Shown: in pieces, positions 23,697 to 37,930 of the stretch | How the letters are laid out: every line of letters starts with the position of its first letter | Numbering within the stretch: position 1 is the first letter of the stretch | NCBI GenBank assembly: GCA_033002965.1 | Contig: JAURVB010007528.1 | Coordinates: forward strand, 1 to 64,000 | Direction of reading: 5' to 3' | DNA length: 64,000 nt | Source: Piper betle | Lineage: Eukaryota; Streptophyta; Magnoliopsida; Piperales; Piperaceae | Program-made: the position numbers and the translations under genes | The notes under the pieces: generated by a model | The model's input: the letters and a program-made list of their open reading frames with translations, nothing else | What the model was told of the DNA's origin: nothing | The model's database searches: none

Positions 23697-24470
23697 TGTT
23701 AGTAGAAAATCGGCCTTTAGTGACCAAAAATCTGGTCGCTGAAGACCATAAACATGGTTGCTGATACAATTTGTGACCACAAATGCGGCCGCAAATAGCT
23801 AAGGTTGCTGATAAAATTTGCAACAGGAAAGAAATTTGATCACAAAAGTGCAACCGGACATGCCTGTTTTAGTTCGGTTTCTAAATTAACGACTATATTT
23901 GCAGCCGCAAAACACGGCTGCAAACTGTTTGTAACCTGATTTTGGGTCACAAATTTGTTTTCAACTTCAGTTCCACAATGGTTTCTTTCTGATCACTAAC
24001 TATTTGCAACCAGGTTTTGGTCACAATGAAAATGCAAATCGGTGGCAAAATAACCTGAAAAATTTTAAAATAATTGTCATTTTTTGATTTAAATTACCTG
24101 TTTAATAACAAAAGATTATAAATAAATAGATGTGATGACAAAATATATCTAAAAAGCATAGAATAGAAGATAAATCTAAATTGCAATAAAATATTCTATG
24201 TCATACATGAAATATAAATCAAATGTTTGATACAAAAAAACCCTTGACTATATCTAAATCAACGGAGGGGCGGGAGGATGGCCAGGGGGACATATTAGGG
24301 TCATAATGAAAATGGCCACGACGTTGTTCTTTACATATGGCCATCATATAATGAAGCTTCTGAGCTTCCAAAGTAGCAGTAATGAACTAGACAAGCCGAT
24401 CATCTCTACTCTAAGCCTCCTCCCTTAGTTGTCAGTCTCTCTCATCAAGAAGCTAGGTAAGCTAGTGATT

Positions 24471-26143
24471 TCAGGCCTTAGACTCCTCCCTCATCTCATC
24501 CCTCAATTCCTCCCTCATTCTTGTGATCTCTGCTTGTCTATCTTGCTCGTGGCTCTCTAAATCCTCTACCTGCTGGAGGAAAGACTCATCAAGCTGAGGA
24601 GTCTGTCTCATTATACCAGCATTGGATCCATCATCATTGGTGTGATAAGAAGTTGATCCATGTGACTCGGGAGGAAGGTGGCACATTGTTGTCAATACAA
24701 ATCCTAATCCATAATATCGGCCCTTGATTGGCTCTCCGACCACATATCAATATGCGAGAGGATCGATGACTAACAACTGGCTAGAAGGATCAGTACCATA
24801 TGTCGACTCTATAAGCTCTTGATACCTAGCCTGGAAAAATGTTACTTATTAGCACTCATCAATTAACAGTCTTTTAAAAAGAAATACATGCACAAAATGG
24901 GCGATATCATATGACATTACAGAAAAAGAATTTAGATATATTTTCAATTAGGTAATGAAATCATAATAAAACATATAATTTTATAGAAAATCCAACAGAG
25001 CCTCCCCTGTTAATGGAACATTAGAAAAATTTCAAACCTGTGCAAATTTCACATTTCATATTTCACAATTTCATAATCAATATTTCAGACAACAACTACA
25101 CAATCATATAACAATTTCACATTCATCAAGTAGAAAATTCTTGATCATTACATGGGTCCTTCTCCTCCGAAGCAAAAACAACATAGAAGCTCCTCTAGCT
25201 CATGTTTCATCATTTACTGAGATTGTTGGTAAATATTAAACATTTGACAAATCGTAGAAGATAGAATTGCGATGTTGTAATATGAATCAAACTAACTTGT
25301 GCAAAATTCACAACTCTAATATATTTCTAAATGGAAATTTAAAATCACTTATTTACTTAGACAGGTAATTACATAACAAGGAGAAATAGAATAAAATATA
25401 AAAACTTACCGCTATAGGCACATACTTTTTATCGGGATATGCACCATTCCCTTGTCTTTTGGTGCGTGTGGTCAAACAAAATTGACCATGGTTCATGGCT
25501 TTGCAACTCTTTCTCTTGCATTGCGAAAGAACTTTAACAATTAAAACATAATCAAATGATGAACAAAATACTTTAAGAAAAGTAATCATACTTAGCATTT
25601 TTTGTGGATCTATAAACTAACTGATCCACCAACATGACGAGTTATTTCACTATCCTTCTCCGTCATCTGACTCTTCTTATTCTTCTCTAATAGCTCCTGG
25701 ATAAGATGCTCCTAGATATCCAACTGAATCTAAGTAGGCCGACGTTCCTCCACACAATCTGCAAGGTCTTAGTATCCAACTGTGGGAGTGTTGCATCCCA
25801 AGCTCGCTTCATCACCCCCTTATATAATTGGGGGTTGTCTCGAAGAAGGCAGATCGCGCGTGTGTCCCATCTCCAACATCCATGTATGCTTCGCCTGAAA
25901 CAAAATTAAACAACTTTAAAAACTATGTACTACATTTTTCATGTCCAAATAATGAAAATTGAATGTTGATGTAATTTTCCATCCATTCTCTGCACCATAT
26001 ATCCCTGAGATCAGGAGGTACACCATCCACTTGACCTTGGTTGTGAGACTTATCTGTCTAGGCGTTCTCAGATCAAGAAGTCTATAAAATTGACAATATA
26101 ATTTGGCATCTTCATCCCAAATCTGCATTAAAATTAAATTCAA
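24471..26143 (-). pseudogene. CACTA second ORF (plant Ptta/En-Spm-type), remnant
   Basis: Minus-strand pieces: a WMVYLLISGIYGAENGW-containing segment at 25916-26143, then DPSSQLLVIDPLAYWYVVGE near 24720-24800 running into PIKGRYYGLGF, and a charged tail (DLESHEQDRQAEITRMREEL) that could form a coiled coil. The order after the TNP2 part and the coiled-coil end fit the accessory ORF of CACTA elements. Interrupted by non-coding stretches and stops. Confidence 0.65.
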
Positions 26144-26863
26144 AATATTAGAGTAAGATTATATAAACATTACCTCCCCATAACCGAATGAAACAAGGTT
26201 CCATAAGATACGAAAGAGCTCAGCGCCTGTAGTCTGTTTGGTTTGCAAGGTTACTGAGAACTGCCTGCCTTATTGGTGGCATCTATATGAGGCTGCTCCA
26301 CATCATCACCCAATGGGGGTGTAGGGGCATGCTCATCCAGTGGCGATGCAATCAGCTCATCAACGAGAATTACAAAACTATTCCAAAAATTTTACATTAT
26401 TAGTGGTTGCATTGTTATTCATCTTTAGATACTAAGTCTGAATCTAAAGATGACGTCTCTTCATATGTGCTAGATTGTGAAATATGAAAATCTTCTATGT
26501 CTATTTTATCATTTATATCCGAATCAACCAATGAATGTGATGTTATTTCGAGGACCATTATCAGGTCAAGGGTCACTTGTTCGTGTATGATCATCTTGAT
26601 AGATGTTATCTACTTCTTCATTTTCTTATAAGTCCACCTGTGGCATATGCTTTGCAAATTCTCATCTAAGTCTTACTTTACAAGCTATCTAATACTGGCG
26701 TATTTCTCGGTGCTTAGACGATTAAGACACGTAACACGCCTGTTCGGCATAAGAGGCCAAAATGAATACATCAGAAGTGGCTAATATGTTGTCGTGTTTA
26801 ACTTCAGCTAAACCATGGGGATGTACAACTCAAACTCCTCTAGTGGTATCAAACCAGTGGCAC

Positions 26864-29800
26864 TTAAACAATACAATTGTATCCTCGCAATAATGCAATC
26901 ATATACATTAAGGAGGTTTCCATAATAATTTGACTCTTCTTCGGACCACACACTACCTCTAACATAAACCACACTATGGGAAGTTCATCTAATGTCATCA
27001 TAGATGTTGATTCAAAATTATAATCATTTGTATAGTATCCCTTAAAATGACTGACATTTCGAGATGGACCATAAGATACAATTATTAATCTAAAATTTGT
27101 GATTTGCATAAACCTATCAGAAAGAAATAACATTTTCACGATGAAGTTTTGCAAATCATTTAAAAATTATCTTATTAAATTCTTAAATTTCTTACATGAT
27201 CTTGTAACCATCTTACAAAAGTAGAATCTCTATATTTAGATAAATCTTCATCAAAAATGTTCCCATGTTGATGTTTGATATTTGCATCGAATAATCTTCA
27301 ATATAAAATAAAAACATGTTAGATTTTTCAAATGAAAAGAAACACTAAATAGAAGAACAAGTTTTGATTGCACATACTAGACATAAGGTACAATCTCTTC
27401 ACGGTTCAAAAAGACTTAATTATGGGCAATATGCAGTTCTTCATCTTCGAGTGTCCAAAAATCATTAGCACGACCGATTGATCGACCTGGATATGAAAAT
27501 ATTGATAGACAACAAATCCTACCTCTTGGACCACCATTGGGATTTTATTGACAACAATGCATGGGTGATGGAATGTCGTCTTCAAAATAAAAATAACAGA
27601 ATATTAATATTTACTCCACATTATAAGCCACATACAGGATACGCCTTATTTGATACTATTCTCTTTAAATATTGAGTAAATCTTTCAAAAGGATACATCC
27701 ATCTACAATGAGGTGGCCTACATACGCAAGCCTCGAAAGCTAAGTGAATAGGAAGATGCTCCATTGAATAAAAATAACTCAGCAATAAAATCTTCTCTAA
27801 CTTGCAAAGAATTAGTGGGATGCCTTCTTCTAATTGTTCATTTGATAACTAAGCTTGTTTATGTGATGTCTCTAAAAAGATGACACAACTTTGTCATTGC
27901 ATTCCACAAAAGGTTAGGAATTAGATCACAAAAGGTGACAAGCATAATCCTCTGAAAAAAATATATGAAAATCATGACTTTTAAGCCCACAGACAATGTA
28001 ATCATCATTGACACAATTTGATATGTTTGAAATGCATCTGTTAGGCAATTTCAATGTTTTAATCCATTGACAAACATTTTGTGCATCTTGCTTGATGATT
28101 GAGTAAGTGGCTTTAGGCATCAACAAGTAGTGCCCATTGTCCTTCAACTCCAATTCAAGTGAATTACAATGCACAAAAATGCCATTTTGACTTTTAGCAT
28201 TATCCTTGTTCTTTTCCCCTTTTGCATCCATCAACATGTAGAATAAGATTTCAAACAATTCTTCTCCAGAAGCATGACATCTATACTATGTCACACTAAT
28301 AAAGTGCTTTAATATAAAAAATCCCAAAAGAAACATTTCCTCCACCAATTGTGAGTATATCCAAAACTAGGAAGTCTTTCATCACTTTTCAACCATGACC
28401 CAGATTGTACATCTGGCAATGCATCTACTCATACTTTAACCTCTTCACTAGTTAATATTAGTGGCGGTCCATCTTTTTCAACTCTATTGTTTAAAAATTA
28501 TTATCATTGCCATCTAAATGGGTGTTTGGAGGAAGACAATGATGACAATCAAACCAGTAAAGTTTGCCAAAGTGTTGAAGATTAAAAGCTTTTTTTCTTC
28601 CATACAAATAGGGCAAGCAAGTCTACTATGGATGTTCCGTCCAGGTAAAATTCCACAAGCCGTGAAACCATTAATTGTCCACAACAAAGCAGCCCGTATA
28701 TAAAAATTTTGTCTCAGTGAAACATCCAATGTCTCATCACCAGCAACTCATAATAATTTCAAGTATTCTATGAGAGGTCTAAGATATACATCTATATTTT
28801 GACCAAGCCCGTCTTTTCTAAGAATGAGCAAAGATAAGAACATAAATGGATTTGTCATGTACATCCATGGTGGCAAATTATAAACAATGATGATGACCGG
28901 CCGATAGAATATAATTTTGTTGAATACCCAAATGAACTAAAATCATCTACAAACAAGCTCAATCTTACATTGCGTGGATCTGAAACAAAGGAGGGGTGAC
29001 ACCTATCAAAATGTTTCCATGCCTCACTATGTGAATGATGAGTCATTACCCCAAGGCCCTTGGATTCAGTGCATTCCAAGACATATATTCGATGGTCTTT
29101 CGTGACATGAATAATCTTTATAATCTTGGAATAATAGGAAAATATCACAACACTTAAGCTGTGACACCTTGTTTCCAACAACCAACTTCCTTTGTTGTTA
29201 GATATATTGGGGCATTGTAGTGTAGACACTCTTGTAAGCGAGAAGACTCCTTATAAAACAACATGCACTCGTTGGGACATATATGTATTATTTTTACTCA
29301 CATTCCTACATTTTTCTTCAATTTATTTGAGTCATAAAAAGAATCTAGCAACATGTTTTCTCTTGGCAAAAAACTTTTCACAATAGAAACAAACTCATCA
29401 AATATTGTTTGGGCAACATTATGACAGTTTTATATAGAGGAGATGCATAGTGACAACCCAGGTACAAGTCTTGATCATCTTGTCAAAGGAGATCATAAAA
29501 TGTTTGCGCCTTTAGATTAGGTTGTCCATCGGTGGGGTTATGGTGGTGTGCCAATTGATTAGGAGCATGAAAATGTGGACAGGCCAACAACAACATATAC
29601 TGCTTCCCTAAAACCTAAATTATCCTAATCAATTGCACTTGAACTTGAGCTTCCATACTCATGATATCTAGATATAGACAATGAATTCTCACCATGAGAG
29701 GTCCATATCTAATATGTTGGCATGAATCCATAATAATATAAATGTTGCTTGATATCATCCTGTTCCATACTTCACCGATTGGTACATCGATTGCATGGAT

Positions 29801-29954
29801 AAAGAATTTCTAAACTACTAACAATTTTGAGACACGAAAATTCAAAATCAAAAAATATCTCAACTCCTCGCTCATATTCTAGATTGAAAATTCCTCCTCC
29901 TAACCACCTTTTATACATCCAATCACACACATTTGTGTTCATTATGACATGCAC
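26864..29954 (-). pseudogene. TNP2-type CACTA transposase, multiply broken
   Basis: Order on the minus strand: a transposase-associated N-terminal domain at 29954-29772 (DWMYKRW, EYERGVEIFFDF, LYPCNRC); the central transposase_21 part with HFDRCHPSFVSDPRNVRLSL near 29010 and RAALLWTINGFTACGILPG at 28514-28729 followed by ACPICMEE; then YIVCGLKSHDFHIFF near 27960-28010, the start of a DUF4218-like region; then KGYYTNDYNFES near 27020-27060, a DUF4216-like region. Stops and frameshifts separate every block. It would have cut and pasted this element; now dead. Confidence 0.85.
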
Positions 29955-31238
29955 TAAATATTGATAACAAGTTAATTCAGATGTCTATAATACAAGAACA
30001 TACATTAGGGTCTGGTTGTTTATATAAAATGGATGAAATAATTAAAAATTATTGTTCTAGATGATTGTGAAATAAAACTATGACAAAATAAAAATTAATT
30101 ATGAATTCATAGTGCTCAACTCAACTCGAAACTAATCGATGCAATAAAAACACTAAGTTATGTTCTTGATCTTATGTAATCATAGTGCTTGACCATAGTT
30201 CAAAGTAATCGACTATAGAAAAACACTAATTAAGTTGAGTACGTTAGGTTATAGAATCAAATTGTAACTTAAGAGTTATGAAAATTCAAATCTCAAGTTT
30301 AAGCAGTGCGTTATCATATTAATTCAATTATTACTTTTACATCTATTTTCAATCATCCCATGGTAATCATAAAATTTAATTACTAATTTTAATCACAAAT
30401 TTAAACAAATAAAATAAAATTATGCTAATAATACTATCATAATCATTACTTTAAAATAACTTCTGATATTATAAACAATAAATAATTTAAAATAAAAATT
30501 AAATAAATATAAAATAAACCCTAATTTTATAAACAATGAATAATTTGTAATAAATCTAAAATAAACCCTAATTTTTCCATTCTCATAATAAATATAAAAT
30601 GAACTCAAATGAACAATAATTTTATAAACATTCAACATTCAACAACAATCAATAATTTCATTCCTAATTAACATTTTTATCAAAAAAATATAAACTTTTA
30701 AAAAAGTAAAATAAATATTTAAAATGTGTAGGGGTGGCCTTTGGCAATGATGGGTGGCGGTGAGTGGCAGTAGCGGCGGTGGTGATGATGATCAGCAATG
30801 GCATGGTAGGGTTCCGGTGAGGGGGGCACTTTTCTTTTAACCTTAATCGATATTTTACGACCAAATTTGCGACCATTAATATTGTCACAATATAAATCAT
30901 AAACATTTACGACTGATATGTGACAAAACTCATTTTCAAATTATTTGGTTTCAGAATGAACCTTAGCGACCGATATGTGACCTTAAACAATAGTCGCAAG
31001 TGTGTTGATAAATTTGCCACCGTAATTAGCGACTAAAATGCGTGGTTACAAAGTTTCGGTGGCTAATTTGGCTGCTAAACGATTACTAAACCATTGATAT
31101 ATTCTGTAACTATCTTTGCAGTTGCAATGTGGTCATAAAAACTATTTGTTTCAACATAGACTCAACGCGGTCGCTAATTAACGACCGGAGTTTGTGGTCG
31201 CAAACTATCACTTGCTGATGAATGATTTTCTACTAGTG

Positions 31239-33997
31239 GATGTTATATCTTAGCCTAGTTTGTCTCACTTCAAAGAGACATCTCTCTTTCACGGAAATCA
31301 AGCTCTCAAAAAATAGTTGCAAGTGGTCGCATGGTGCTATATGTATATCATCAATCCCTCAATACACGAAGTTTCTTATTTTTTAAAAAAGAAAAGAACA
31401 GAAGATATGTTTTAAGCTGTCATTTGCCAAGCTCTTAGCTAGTTACAAGGTTTCCGAGGTCTGATCTTCTGGTTTGATCAAGGCCGTTTTTTTAAAGCCG
31501 AGCACAATTGCTATATCTTTTTTATATCTTTAATTCTAAGATATAATTATAACATCTATTTTTTAATTGTCTTAGGGAAATCTGGAATATTGACACCACT
31601 CTCAAATTAATCACCTCATTTAAGTACTCCTTTAGTCAAGTAGTAAAAATTGTCAAAATATTATTAACATAAGGATTAAAATAGAATCCATTTTGAAAAT
31701 TACATAACTCATTTTATCATAGTTTTTATCAATTATATTAAAGTCAACATTAATGTCTCTAGTTAACTTGAGCTAGAGTTGAACTAGATTCTCCATCACT
31801 AAGTGAATGAAGGTTTGAATTTTTCAATAAAATCTGCTCGAAATTTATAAAATATTGTTTCTTTATTTCATTTTAATTAACCCCAATGATGGGTATCTAT
31901 TGCACGCATTGTTGTGAAAATTGGAATCACTAATTGAATCTAATTGGTTCAAACCGGTTCATGACCAGATCATGCTTATTTTAAATCAACAAATTTAATA
32001 AAATTGATATATATATTTATATGAAATTTAGTTTATGAAGGATAATAAAATTAAAATAAAAACAATGTTGACGATAAATCTTTTTGTCAAATTATATTTA
32101 ACTATAAAATAAAGTATTCTTAATCAAATTTTATAACTTTAAGTTATTAAATATCATAGATGGGTCAAATATAAGTAAAGACTGATAATTAGTAAATCAT
32201 TTATAATCGGTCAAACTCAATTTGAATCGGGCAATTCAAAGACCACTCCAACAATTCGTGCTTTTTTTAACTTATATTTCAGCATATGTCGAATTGAATC
32301 GGCTGAATCAAATGGGTTCAAACAAATTCTTACAATAATTAGATGATTTTTTGTTTGATTCACCGTGGCTATGGCCACCGACTGCCTTAACTCGAATTTC
32401 AAATCAAGACAAATCAAGAGATGTGAAACAGGAAATTTAGAAGCAAGATTTTACCCAACTAAAACGTTTTTTTGTGCGACGACATCTCTCTCTCTCTCTC
32501 CTCTTTTGGGAACACAAAATCTCAACCAGAAAGTTTAACTTTTGTTTTGAACCACAATTTAGAAAGGTCGGCCATTTCATGGTACAAAACTCGGTCACAC
32601 TTGGACTGTTTTGTCATGGACTCGTGGCTGTCAAACACTCACGTCCACAGCAAAGGCCCAAAATACATAGTAGGCATGGGGTCGATTCATATCCAATCTG
32701 TTTAAATTTAATTTGAAATATTATTAAATTGGATTCAAGTTTGGATTTTTTTCTTGGATATTATATTTCCAAAAGAATTTAGACAGGATACGGGCTTGGG
32801 GTGATCCATTCCGAATCCAACCAATTTTAATTGGTTATATATTATAAAATATATATTACAATATTTAGAATAATATTTCTTTATTTTTCTATTTTTATCT
32901 TAAAATTTACATTATTTATGATATTTTATTTGTTTGGTAAGATATAGATCAAATACAAATTTATTAGTTTTTTATCAGATACAAATCTGATAAATAAAAT
33001 AGAAGCAATCTTCAAAATGGGATCGGATATGAGATTTAGTTCATAAATATACAAATATAGCTATATTCAATTCATAATTTATACAAATCATAATTTAAAA
33101 ACTCAAAACTCTTTAACTCAACGTATCATGGAGTAGAATTAATTTGGAGTCAACTCTAAGATGACTCGAAGTCATTTATATTATTTTTTAATTATGAGAG
33201 TAAAAAATTTTAAGAAATTAGTATATATTGATCGTTTGACACATTAAATTGATAAATGTTTTATTTATATTACTTAAAAATATTAATGTAGCTAATCTAA
33301 AAAGAAGATAATACATTTTGATAACTTGTATTACTTGACTTGGGGAATCAATTGAAAAATCATTCACTAAGGAGTCATTCATGCAGTTTCACTCGATAAG
33401 CTATGAATTGGAGTTAAATTGAGGAGTTTTAAAACTAATGTACAAATGCAATCCTAAGCCAAGGCAATCGGCAAAACGGGGCACTTGGAATTGATTGTGT
33501 TCTCCATGTGATGATCATATGTATAGTCATTGTCATGGATTATGTCAAGACCCATTAGGTATATAAATAGTTTACAATAATTAATAATGATAAAATTTAC
33601 CGAATCAATTTTAAAGTGAAATTGTAATAACAAAATGCTATATCATAACTATTTTACCAATATATCAACAAATATTTGATTGTTTTATCTGAAATCCTAA
33701 ATTTCTACTTATAAGTACTTAATTTGATTATCGACTCACTTGATTTACATATGCTTATATCATTTAGATGAAATATTCAATTCAATTTTTATAAATGTAT
33801 TTTTTAATTGAAATTTTAATTTGTAATTAAATTTACAAATATGATACAAAATATTATATAAGTGGTAAAAAGTAACTGTATTTTAACAATAAAATATACA
33901 CAACATAATATAATTAAGGGGCAAAAAGTGGTAACGATGAAGCCTTGGTTAATTATTGGCATACGTAAAAGTGAACCATAACTGAGTCGTTTACTGC
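31239..33997. other. AT-rich intergenic, no gene seen
   Basis: 32670-33060 carries ATCGGATATGAG / GATTCATATCCAATC-like words typical of ends of small plant elements, but no clean boundaries. Everything else is low-complexity A/T with short chance frames. Confidence 0.4.
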
Positions 33998-36900
33998 TGT
34001 AAAACCCAGGCCATCTACCTAAGGATTTTGAGTCGATTTGGTTGTTACTCAAATCGGGTTAGTAGGGTCAGCCCCTCTTGTCATTATTTGTGTAGGATAT
34101 GGTATGTCTTTTCCCGTCCTTAGCCTCCATTGACTCATACTCCTATTGGACGCTTTGTATGCGGCCCTTTTAATTTTTGGTTCGATCAAGTCAAGTGTAG
34201 TTTGAGGTTAGGACTGAATCCCTCACGAGTCTAGAGTGTGCTTGTTGTGTGTTGGTAACCCTCTATGTCGATCCTAGTTGCTAAGGGACCCGCGACACTG
34301 TTCCTGATGATTCCCTGTCCGCCCTAGGGAAAAACCCTTGGAGTACAAAGTTTGCCTTTGGCAAAAAAGCACTTGCCCAGTGCCCTTGTGCCAACACATT
34401 GGGCAAGTGCCTTTGTACCCTTGGCATGCGGGCTAGTTCAAGCAACTGGCTCACATGCTTGGTTTCCCTGGCTTTTGTGGTTCAGCTTTGCTAGAGGTGC
34501 CCAGTTTCCCTAGCTTGCCAGAATGCAGTGCAAAGGCACCCTGCCAATGTCCTTGCGCTGGCCCTGAATTTTTCCTATAAATAGAAGCCAAGTCTCACAA
34601 TTTCTAACCCTTTGCTCCTCTGCTTCCTTAGTCTCCCTCTATGTCCACCTCCCTTCCAAGGCCTTCCAGCCCCTCCTAAGCTCTCCCTAGCTTAGCCTAC
34701 CCACCAAGGGTCACAGGTCTTGGGGTAGGAAGCCCCAAGAGACCTCTTCTTGGTTCCCTCTGAAGTAGAGCTCAGATCTTGACGTCTCCTCATGATTTGT
34801 GGTTGTTGTTTGTATGATTTTGTGATGTTTGAAAATTTTCATACATTTTAAACATATAGATATGTTTGTTAGGAGTTTGTCAAAGTTGGAATCGTCCTAT
34901 TTGAGCATGAAAAAAGATAAATATTTTAAGTGTACTGCTATCATGATCTTGCACTGTTTCACTATAAAAATTTTACCTTTCTGTTGTAGATGTTCTATTT
35001 GCATGCTATTTTCTTGTTACACTCGCAACATGTAGATATACATGTTTTTAGTTGTGCACTTCTTCTGTTATGGTGTCTAACTGCATGAAATGGGGCCAAA
35101 CTTGGCAAATGTTTGCAGCTTTAGTGGTCTAAGTGACCAGCTACCGCTTTCTCCAATTTTTACTCTATGATGTGATAGATTTTGGTGTCATTCTTGTGTA
35201 TTTCTATTTATATATGGATTTAATATTCCATGAAAAATACTAAGCCTAATCTAACCACCTAAAGGGCTTGAACAAAACCCTAATTGCTATGATGTGAATG
35301 TTGTCATGTTGGACAATTTTGCCATGGTTTGAGATTGGGCTCTGTGGTGAGCAGCCAAAAATATGATAATAAATCTTAAAAAATTATGTAAATACTTTAT
35401 AATTGTCTACATGAAACTAGTTAATTTTATTGTACAATAAAAAACATATAGGTGGCCTTCCTGATCGGTGATCTGGACTGCACAGGAATGAAGGGTTACG
35501 GTTCCATGATTCTAGATGTAAAATCTTAAAATAAAGGGAAAATGGTGATGGATTTGGATGTAATTCATATCACACCTTAGGATGTATCCCAATAGCAACA
35601 TATCCAAATTTGGGACCAATTGGCTCAGTAGATTACGATTTAGAAATTTTCCAACCCAATAGGTCCACTCAACTCCAAATCCTTCCACTCCTGAGCCCAC
35701 TCAAGCCCAAATCCTTAGAGTTTGGACATGAAATTTTTGTGGGCTCAATCCCACACTGTTGGTAACTACCCCCATTGACTCAGGCCAATTTGGAGTCTCT
35801 AATCCTATGAATGAACCTTAGTATGTTTGGTGCGCTGACATTGTTCCCAGTACCATAAGCCTAATCTTAGTAGGCCTTGTTCACCATGTTAGTGCATGGG
35901 CCAGCCTTGGTAAACATTTCCCATAATCCTTAGAGTGTCAGGACCTACTGGTCAAATTTAAGCCCATTTGGACATCGCTTGGCTCGTTTGAAAAAATCGT
36001 CCGGTAAATCAGTTCAATTAAACCCTAGAATTGGACTTTTCCCACTAACTGTACATGAAAATCTAAACCATAGCTAAGCCACATAATGAATTTTAACACT
36101 TTATTCAAATAATATTTAAGAAAATTAAGTGTCCCTTGTGTTGTGCACATGTGAAGGCTTTGTCTCAATGTGTGTTTTGATGTAATCCGAGTCTTATTCG
36201 GTTCCATCTCTATGTTAGGTTACACGGGTTGAGCTCATTAATACAGGATGCGAAGCTCTACTCATCCAATCCGTAGGACTCCTTTGCTTCTCCTCTGTTT
36301 GACTCCTTTAGTGTTGTGGTTAGCCATGTTTTAAACGTAGGACGACATTAGTGGTATTTTATTGGATCTCTATGATGTTAGGCCATTTAGCAATGTCTTT
36401 TACAAGTTTAATAAAACTTCAAGGTTGAGATCAATTGATGGTTTTCAAAAGATAAAATATAGAAAGATTATTATACAATTCCCTACCCAAGCCTACTATG
36501 TAAATGTATATGTGGGATTATGGTTTTACGAATATGAGAGAGTTGTACAGGTATTATGAATCGCACTAGTACTCTTTCAAACCCTAAGATAGTATGAAGT
36601 ATGAAGGTATTGCATAATACAATGCATTTCTGAAATATGTAGCACTCACTTAACTATTTTCTATTGACACCAGAGTGTCGTAACAGGTGTTATATGGAGG
36701 TTGTGATGGTGTAAGTTATTTGTATGAATATAAATTTTAGTCGTGAGTGTGCACTGGCATTTTTAATAAGCTATTTGCTTATCGCCCGTGGAAGGCATTT
36801 TGATGTCTTTTAAGTTCCGTGGATAACGGAATACTCATATTCCAGTTTGCTTTACTGGTAGTTATTTCATACTAGTAATCAAATTTATTTGATTATTGAT

Positions 36901-37420
36901 GTGTTTTCGTATTATAGGTAGGTGAGGTCTCTTGGTGTTGGCCAGCTTAGGCGATGGATCTAGTGGCTCAATTGTGGTGGCGAGGCCCTATGCTATCTTT
37001 ATGTATTTGAGACTATACTTTGTGGATGACTATATGACGAACCCCTAAACCTATGTATTTTGTATGTCTTGGATTGATATGACATGTTGATTGTGCGCAC
37101 GAGTGTTTAATTATTTTATCATTATTATATATTTGTGTAGTGGCTACACTTTGAGCTAAGACTAACTATCGTATCCATAGTATATAGGCCCCAGGGTCCA
37201 GGAACATGTTGAGGAGCTAAGTCAGGTACACTAAACGTATTTGGATACTTTTGTGTGTGAGTGTATAGAAGAACGTGGGTAGGATGAGCTAACGGATCTA
37301 CCGCTTGAAGTCCTACGTGAAATCTGGGTGATGATGCCTTGACATACGTTGATGCTATGTAGTGAAAATAATGATGGTTGTGAAGGCTTTGAGTGATGAT
37401 GATAATGATGATTGGGATAA
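33998..37420 (+). repeat. LTR-like region with TATA box (boundaries uncertain)
   Basis: Starts TGTAAAACCCAGG at 33998, a common plant gypsy LTR start. It has a TATA box (CTATAAATAG) near 34575 followed by C/T-rich sequence as in a transcription start region. The right end is uncertain: TTGGGATAATATA near 37411 could be a decayed GGGGTGTTACA end. No target duplication. A GCCAATG/TTGGCAC-rich block (34340-34570) lies upstream of the TATA box. No coding domains. Confidence 0.4.
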
Positions 37421-37452
37421 TATATTTGTTTAATTTTTTATTTTGCATGAAA

Positions 37453-37930
37453 TGATATATTGTTTTTTGTCTTGCAGTATATTAATTGAATGCTTATTAG
37501 GAGTCTTATTCATTTATATATATAAAAGTTTGTATATAAAGAAAACATGAGTACAATTCAAGAATTGTAACAACTCCATGAGAATCAGTTACAAGCCTCA
37601 CAAATTCATCATCTTCCCAGGTATGACATGCTATAATAGTTATTTAATAGAGTAACAAATTATGATAATTTTGCCCATGTTGTGTGTTAAATATTTATTC
37701 ATGATATTATAATGATTTATTGGCTTTTGTCTTTCAATATATTTATTAAATGCTTATTAGAAATCTTACAATCTTCAATTCCTTTATGTTGTGTTTCTAC
37801 TTAAAGAAAACATGAGCACCCTTCAAGCATCAACAAATCCTGGAGGATCAGTTTCAAACCTCACAAATTTATCATCTTCACAAGGTATGATATACTAACT
37901 TTTTATAGTTTTTTGGTGAAGTAATAGTCT
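37453..37930 (+). repeat. Duplicated exon-like block in the second CACTA element
   Basis: 37453-37690 and 37718-37930 are related: each has CTT(G/T)CA(G/A)TATAT, AATGCTTATTAG, AAAGAAAACATGAG, then CCTCACAAATT-ATCATCTTC and GGTATGA. In both, the ATG-containing block is followed by a GTATGA donor-like site, so a small 5' exon with its intron was duplicated. Confidence 0.7.

Larger units (their letters stand above)
23697..31238 (-). mobile_element. CACTA (En/Spm) transposon, about 7.5 kb, decayed
   Basis: The right end read inward is CACTAGTAGAAAATC; the left end is TGTTAGTAGAAAATC, differing only at the first three bases by transitions. Both subterminal zones (23710-24040 and 30830-31230) carry many inverted copies of GGTCGC/GCGACC-type words, as in CACTA elements. 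The interior encodes, on the minus strand, TNP2-type transposase pieces (26864-29954) and a second ORF (24471-26143). No matching 3 bp target duplication was found (ACA versus GAT). Confidence 0.88.
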
